Source: Cellvibrionales bacterium
Lineage (GTDB): Bacteria; Pseudomonadota; Gammaproteobacteria; Pseudomonadales; UBA7434
Direction of reading: 5' to 3'
DNA length: 39,674 nucleotides
Assembly: GCA_002726445.1 (NCBI GenBank)
Contig: PBSZ01000091.1
Coordinates: forward strand, 1-39,674
Below are positions 35,549 through 39,674 of this stretch, piece after piece. Both the position numbers and the translations under genes were made by a program. How positions within the stretch are numbered: the stretch's first letter is position 1; each line of letters opens with the position of its first letter. Below the pieces are notes generated by a model, which saw only the letters and a program-made list of their open reading frames with translations, had not been told where the DNA came from and ran no database searches.

Positions 35549-36415
35549 CTAAACTAGACCCTGCTGCATTTTAGCAGCCGCTACTGTGTTATACATTAAA
35601 CAGGCGATCGTCATTGGGCCCACGCCACCCGGTACGGGTGTAATCGCTGAGGCTACTTCGCTGACTGCATCGAAGTCAACATCACCGACTAAACGACTTT
35701 TACCGTCTTGTTCAATCCGATTAATACCCACATCAATCACTACAGCGCCGGGCTTCACCCAGTCAGCTTTCACAAAATGCGGGCGACCGACCGCAGCGAC
35801 TAAAATATCTGCTTGCTGACACAGTGCTTCAATATTTTTTGTCCGTGAATGTACAATCGTGACGGTGCAACTTTGTTGCAATAGCAACAGTGCCATCGGC
35901 TTGCCGACGATATTGGAGCGTCCGATAACCACCGCATGCTTACCGCTCAAATCACCGAGTCGGTCTTGTAACATCATCAGAGAACCCAGTGGCGTACAGG
36001 GAACCATTTGATTTTCACCAACGGTTAAAGCACCGACGTTTTCGACATGAAAACCGTCGACATCTTTAGCCGGCGAAATAGCTGCTAACACGGCTTTATC
36101 ATTAATCTGCTCCGGCACCGGCAGTTGCACAAGGATACCGTGCACTGCACTGTCGTTATTCAGCTCATCAATTAAGGCCAATAGCGCTTCTTCAGTGGTA
36201 TCGTCACCGAGGCGGTGCTCGATGGAGCGAATTCCTAATTGCTCACAACGCCGTACTTTATTACGAACATAAACTTGGCTGGCGGGGTCTTCGCCGACTA
36301 GCACTACAGCAATACAGGGCAATAACTGATGCTGGGCCTCTAATTCACTGACTTCAGCTTTTAATTTCTCACATAGGTCATCGGCAAACTGCTTACCATC
36401 AATCACACTCGACAC
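35549..36415 (-). CDS. folD: Methylenetetrahydrofolate dehydrogenase / methenyltetrahydrofolate cyclohydrolase
   Basis: FolD interconverts methylene-, methenyl- and 10-formyl-tetrahydrofolate with NADP. The 288 residues include [82 protein letters not shown] and [21 protein letters not shown], all signatures. It starts with GTG, with GGAG seven bases upstream. It reads towards the molybdoenzyme 32 bases downstream, so a one-carbon link between the two is possible. Confidence 0.97.
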   Translation of the reverse strand: MSSVIDGKQFADDLCEKLKAEVSELEAQHQLLPCIAVVLVGEDPASQVYVRNKVRRCEQLGIRSIEHRLGDDTTEEALLALIDELNNDSAVHGILVQLPVPEQINDKAVLAAISPAKDVDGFHVENVGALTVGENQMVPCTPLGSLMMLQDRLGDLSGKHAVVIGRSNIVGKPMALLLLQQSCTVTIVHSRTKNIEALCQQADILVAAVGRPHFVKADWVKPGAVVIDVGINRIEQDGKSRLVGDVDFDAVSEVASAITPVPGGVGPMTIACLMYNTVAAAKMQQGLV

Positions 36416-36623
36416 AGATCAACTCCAAAAATTAGTTAGTTTATTCATCAAATACACAGCTACTGTAGCCAACAGAGACAGTTTACCTTGAATTCAGACC
36501 CACATAAACCACAATCAAGCCATGGCCCAAACTTAATGCAAATTAATCCTTTAAATCTCTCGCTCAGGTATGTTGGAGGTCAAACGATTGGGGCATCAAT
36601 CGACAGCTTCGAGGGCAATACTG

Positions 36624-38015
36624 ATGGATAACCAGACGATCAAGCAAGACAAAGCTGAACTGAACGCGGCTTGGGACGAGTTAATCGCTGAACTTCAATG
36701 TGCTAGGCAGGCCATTGATGATCCAGCGCTATTCCCTCCAGAGGCAAGCAGTCGCGTATTGGCCGAGGGCTATCGCTACCTAGCCGGATTTTTACACCAT
36801 GGGGTGGAGCGAACCTTTCACGAAGACGCGGATTTTCCTGTATTTCGCAATGCACTGTCAGTCATTAATAAATCCACCATTGAAAACCCCGATGCGATTT
36901 ATTTTTATGCCCCTATTGATGGCCGACAGCAATACGAAGTGACTGCGCAGTTAGACAATTTTGATCACTGGCAAGGCAAGCCCCGCGCCGCTGACCAAGT
37001 GCAGGCGCCGCAATACCTGATCTTTGAAGTGGCCGATGGACCGATGTCGGGTGACACAGGTGAATTAACAGAACTGGCAAAGGGTTTTAGAACCAGTTTT
37101 GGTCGGCTAGATAATGCCGACTTAATCGTCAGTGATGAGGGCGAGTTAAGAATTTTATTAGGCCCTGAAAAACCGGCCGGCTATGAAGGCAACTTTATCT
37201 GCACGCGTAAACCGCCCAATCAATACAGCAAAGACGGCCTCGATCGCTTTGCCACTTATATTAGCGGCAGGCAATTATTTTATGATTGGAAAAATGAGCA
37301 ATCAGTGGCCTTATCGATTCAGTCTATCGATCATATTGGCCAGCACCCCGCGCCCTTAACGCCGGTTAAAACGGCCGATCATTTGCGCCGCATGGGGGCC
37401 GTTATTCGTGGCCAAATGCACTTTTGGCTAAACTTTTACGACAAGGTATTAAATGTACATGGCAGTCATGGGCAACCCGAAGACGGTCGATTTTTCTTTC
37501 CCGTCAATGGCTATAACCGACCCAATGCCGCGTCGGGCGACACAGGCGGCGGCATGAGCACCAATGTCTATGCCGGCGGCATGTACGAATTAGCCGATGA
37601 CGAAGCACTCTATATCGAGGCAACTTACACAGGCTCGCCGATTTATGTCAGCGTTCATTTAGGAAATTTATGGGGCGAATCGCCTGATTATGCCAATCAC
37701 CAAAGTAGCCTTAATTTATTTCAGATGTACATGGGTGATGATCGTGTGCAACGTTGGATTGTTTCACACCGCGATCCAGGTATTCAAAACTGGCTAGACA
37801 CGACCGGCTTGCCAAAAGGGTTTTTATCGCATCGCTGGGCGTATTCAGAGATTCCACCCGAGAGTGAATGGCCGGTTATTGAGGCGAAAAAGATAAAACT
37901 CACTGACGTCGATCACTATATTCCTGCTGACATGCCGCGATTAAGCAAAGCCGAACGCGGGCAATCGATTGGCATTAGACAAGCGCATGTGCAACGTCGT
38001 TATCGATCGTTTTAA
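36624..38015 (+). CDS. DUF1214-like protein of unknown function
   Basis: The 463-residue product (from ATG 36624, with GAGGG eight bases upstream; a longer reading from 36570 has a poorer site) resembles the DUF1214/DUF1254-type proteins common in mycobacteria and marine gammaproteobacteria that degrade terpenoids, steroids or aromatics. Recognisable parts are GYRYLAGFLHHGVERTF, NPDAIYFYAPIDGRQQYEV near the N-terminus, and many Tyr, Trp and Gly in the C-terminal half. There is no signal peptide, membrane segment or clear catalytic motif. Its last four bases overlap the end of the convergent hydrolase gene. Confidence 0.75.
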   Translation: MDNQTIKQDKAELNAAWDELIAELQCARQAIDDPALFPPEASSRVLAEGYRYLAGFLHHGVERTFHEDADFPVFRNALSVINKSTIENPDAIYFYAPIDGRQQYEVTAQLDNFDHWQGKPRAADQVQAPQYLIFEVADGPMSGDTGELTELAKGFRTSFGRLDNADLIVSDEGELRILLGPEKPAGYEGNFICTRKPPNQYSKDGLDRFATYISGRQLFYDWKNEQSVALSIQSIDHIGQHPAPLTPVKTADHLRRMGAVIRGQMHFWLNFYDKVLNVHGSHGQPEDGRFFFPVNGYNRPNAASGDTGGGMSTNVYAGGMYELADDEALYIEATYTGSPIYVSVHLGNLWGESPDYANHQSSLNLFQMYMGDDRVQRWIVSHRDPGIQNWLDTTGLPKGFLSHRWAYSEIPPESEWPVIEAKKIKLTDVDHYIPADMPRLSKAERGQSIGIRQAHVQRRYRSF

Positions 38016-38896
38016 TCGCGCAAGCGATCAGTAAAGCGGCAGATACTTTTCCATGCCGCTGCTGCCTCAGGCACGCCAGCACTAATTAACCCGTGCCAAC
38101 CGTGAATCATCGACGGCCAACTTTCGACGATGACTGAAACGCCTGCCAAGGTCGCGCGACTGGCCAGCCGCAAGGCACTCGGCGCCATGGTGTCGTATTG
38201 CCCCACCTGTAAAAACAGCGGCGGCAACCCGTTTAATTCGGCATAACAAGGCGAAATACGCGGATCGTCTAAGGGCATTTGCTGACCGACAAAATCTCGC
38301 CCTCTATTTTGCACCCACTCAGGGGTAAGAAATGGATCGCGCGAGGTGGGATAGTCACTGACACTTAAATCAAACCAACCGGTCACTGAAACAAATGCCG
38401 CCGGCATCGCTAAACCACGATCACGCGCAGCCAATAAACTGCCTATTGCTAAACCGCCGCCACAGGATTCCCCCACCACAATAATTTTTTCAGCCGCAAC
38501 CCCTTGCGCCAGCAACGCCTCGTAAACCGCTAGGCCATCATTGTGCGCCGCGGGATAGGGTTGTTCTGGCGCCAAACGGTAATCGGGCATAATGGTACGA
38601 ATGTTTAATTGCCGGCAGATAATCTCGGCATAAAAATGGTAGTCCGACAACGGGCATGAAACCAAGGCACCACCATGAAAATACAGAGCAATAAAACCAT
38701 CATCGCGAAAATCCTGTAGATGATAGTCACCACAATTAACACCGCCATAAACTTTGATGGTTTGTTCAACATCGTCACCAACGGCATGGCCATGAAACGG
38801 CGCCATAGTTTTTCTGACACTGAGATAATCCGCTTGCGGATCGGCAAAGTCGGCAGGCACACTGCGAATAATCTGTTGGATAATGTCACTGGCCAT
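38012..38896 (-). CDS. Alpha/beta hydrolase of the hormone-sensitive lipase family
   Basis: The 294 residues show the family layout: oxyanion motif HGGA (74-77), PDYRLAPEQPYPAA (about 104-117), nucleophile Ser 144 in GESCGGG, Asp 235 in VGQYDTMAPS and His 265 in MIHGWHG. The usual HGGG and GDSAGG motifs are varied here to HGGA and GESCGG, but the triad is complete, so an active esterase or lactonase is likely. The substrate is unknown. It lies 32 bases after the glyoxalase-fold gene on the same strand, probably in one operon. Confidence 0.9.
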   Translation of the reverse strand: MASDIIQQIIRSVPADFADPQADYLSVRKTMAPFHGHAVGDDVEQTIKVYGGVNCGDYHLQDFRDDGFIALYFHGGALVSCPLSDYHFYAEIICRQLNIRTIMPDYRLAPEQPYPAAHNDGLAVYEALLAQGVAAEKIIVVGESCGGGLAIGSLLAARDRGLAMPAAFVSVTGWFDLSVSDYPTSRDPFLTPEWVQNRGRDFVGQQMPLDDPRISPCYAELNGLPPLFLQVGQYDTMAPSALRLASRATLAGVSVIVESWPSMIHGWHGLISAGVPEAAAAWKSICRFTDRLRD

Positions 38897-38928
38897 AAGA
38901 TCTCTCGACTCGGGTATCAGCGTATTAA

Positions 38929-39342
38929 CTAGGATTCATTCATAGGCGGTGTTTCAGCATGATGCTCTAAAATTTCCACTTGGTAACCGTCCGGATCTGC
39001 GACAAACGCGGCCGTGACTGGCCAGCCGTCTAATCTCACAGGCGCAGAAATCGATTCAACGCCCTGTTCCATGCAGCGCTGGTAAAGCCCTTCACAGTCA
39101 TCGGTATTAATATAAAATTTCCATAGGGCATTGCCGTGATCGATTGGGCCAGTCTCGTCATGGTGACGGGCGATTTGCAGCCTAAAACCATTTTCGCCTT
39201 CGAATAACACCTCGGTCACATTCATACCGCCAGGCTGCTCTAAGCGATGCGTAATGGTAAAGCCCAGCACCGTTTCATAAAAATGAATCGACGCGTCTAA
39301 GTCACTCACGTTAATACAAAATTGATCAAAACTGGTTTTCAT
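38929..39342 (-). CDS. Glyoxalase/VOC-superfamily protein
   Basis: The 137-residue protein has two beta-alpha-beta-beta-beta modules typical of the vicinal-oxygen-chelate fold: FDQFCINVSDLDASIHFYET at the start and FVADPDGYQVEILEHH at the end. A Glu in VEILEHH fits a metal ligand. The fold includes glyoxalase I, ring-cleavage dioxygenases and epimerases; I cannot choose between them. It has a very good Shine-Dalgarno (AAAGGAGA) before ATG. Confidence 0.88.
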   Translation of the reverse strand: MKTSFDQFCINVSDLDASIHFYETVLGFTITHRLEQPGGMNVTEVLFEGENGFRLQIARHHDETGPIDHGNALWKFYINTDDCEGLYQRCMEQGVESISAPVRLDGWPVTAAFVADPDGYQVEILEHHAETPPMNES

Positions 39343-39374
39343 ATGATCTCCTTTATTATTGATTATTTTTAAAC

Positions 39375-39674
39375 TTATACCGCTAAAACGCCGCCGTTAA
39401 CAACCAAGGTTTGGCCTGTCACCCACGACGCCTGCTCATCGATTAAGTACTGCACTGCGTGGGCTACATCAGCACCGGAGCCCAATCGTCCCGCAGGTAT
39501 GCCGCGTATTAAAGGTGCGGCAAACTCTTCGGGCACATTATCCATTAAACCCAAGGCAATCGAATTAGCCGTCACGCCATCAGCACCGACTTCACGTGCA
39601 AGATGCCGCATAAAATGCGCAGCGCCGGCTTTCGCTGTGCCGTAAAGCGATACGTTAATATCCAGACCCTGTCG
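39375..39674 (-). CDS. Short-chain dehydrogenase, C-terminal part (cut by window edge)
   Basis: The open frame runs 99 codons from the right edge to TAA at 39377-39375. It begins inside the SDR catalytic segment: YGTAK (the YxxxK motif) lies 11 residues in, followed by ANSIALGLMDN, PAGRLGSGADVAHAVQYLI and the usual ending WVTGQTLVVNGG. The Rossmann part is outside the window. An internal ATG at 39611 is not the start. It lies 32 bases ahead of the glyoxalase-fold gene on the same strand. Confidence 0.9.
   Translation of the reverse strand, partial: RQGLDINVSLYGTAKAGAAHFMRHLAREVGADGVTANSIALGLMDNVPEEFAAPLIRGIPAGRLGSGADVAHAVQYLIDEQASWVTGQTLVVNGGVLAV

Overview
The window looks like a chromosomal segment of a gammaproteobacterium. 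The evidence is a fabA-fabB pair, the block rpsT / rplU-rpmA-obgE-proB, the block rnm-yciO-scpA-scpB-rluB with yciB and yciI beside it, a CpsG/GalU/ManC sugar-nucleotide operon, and a TTG-initiated rpsT. I guess a marine, aerobic relative of the Spongiibacteraceae/BD1-7 group because housekeeping genes are mixed with ring-hydroxylase, SDR and DUF1214-type catabolic genes. That placement is a guess. I saw no rRNA, tRNA, CRISPR array, insertion sequence or phage gene.

Layout. 1-2141: tail of an unidentified gene, then pgi. 2162-5854 (minus): manC-galU-cpsG, making GDP-mannose and UDP-glucose precursors. 6070-7900: fabA-fabB for unsaturated fatty acids. 7907-9669 (minus): moaB-moeA for molybdenum cofactor. 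9777-13657: rpsT with a clear promoter and terminator, a structured leader, then rplU-rpmA, a terminator, obgE and proB. 13668-19443 (minus): a coenzyme F420 operon, npdG-cofE-cofD and a very large last gene. 19715-21939: an SDR, dapE and a small membrane protein. 21946-24718 (minus): an SDR and a two-subunit Rieske dioxygenase. 24853-29341 (minus): rnm-yciO, then scpA-scpB-rluB. 29501-32664: yciB, yciI, an SH3/coiled-coil membrane protein, a lipoprotein cyclophilin and pdxJ. 32685-36415 (minus): folD, a formate-dehydrogenase-like molybdoenzyme and a phosphoribosyltransferase. 36570-39674: a DUF1214-like protein, an alpha/beta hydrolase, a glyoxalase-fold protein and a truncated SDR, which read as the edge of a catabolic region.

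The most notable system is the F420 operon. F420 is best known from archaea and actinobacteria. Here all synthesis steps plus an NADPH:F420 oxidoreductase sit in one operon between the core genes proB and dapE. The last gene encodes one 1104-residue protein joining three enzymes: a CofC guanylyltransferase and both radical-SAM halves of FO synthase (CofG and CofH). The two small molecules that CofD joins, the guanylylated three-carbon acid and FO, would therefore come from one polypeptide encoded directly after cofD. No recognisable F420-dependent client enzyme lies in the window.

Other points of interest are a probable AUU start codon for cpsG, a long hairpin-rich leader before rplU, a perfect 14-bp palindrome at the fabB promoter, a PdxJ of unusual sequence type, and six convergent gene pairs with almost no space between them.
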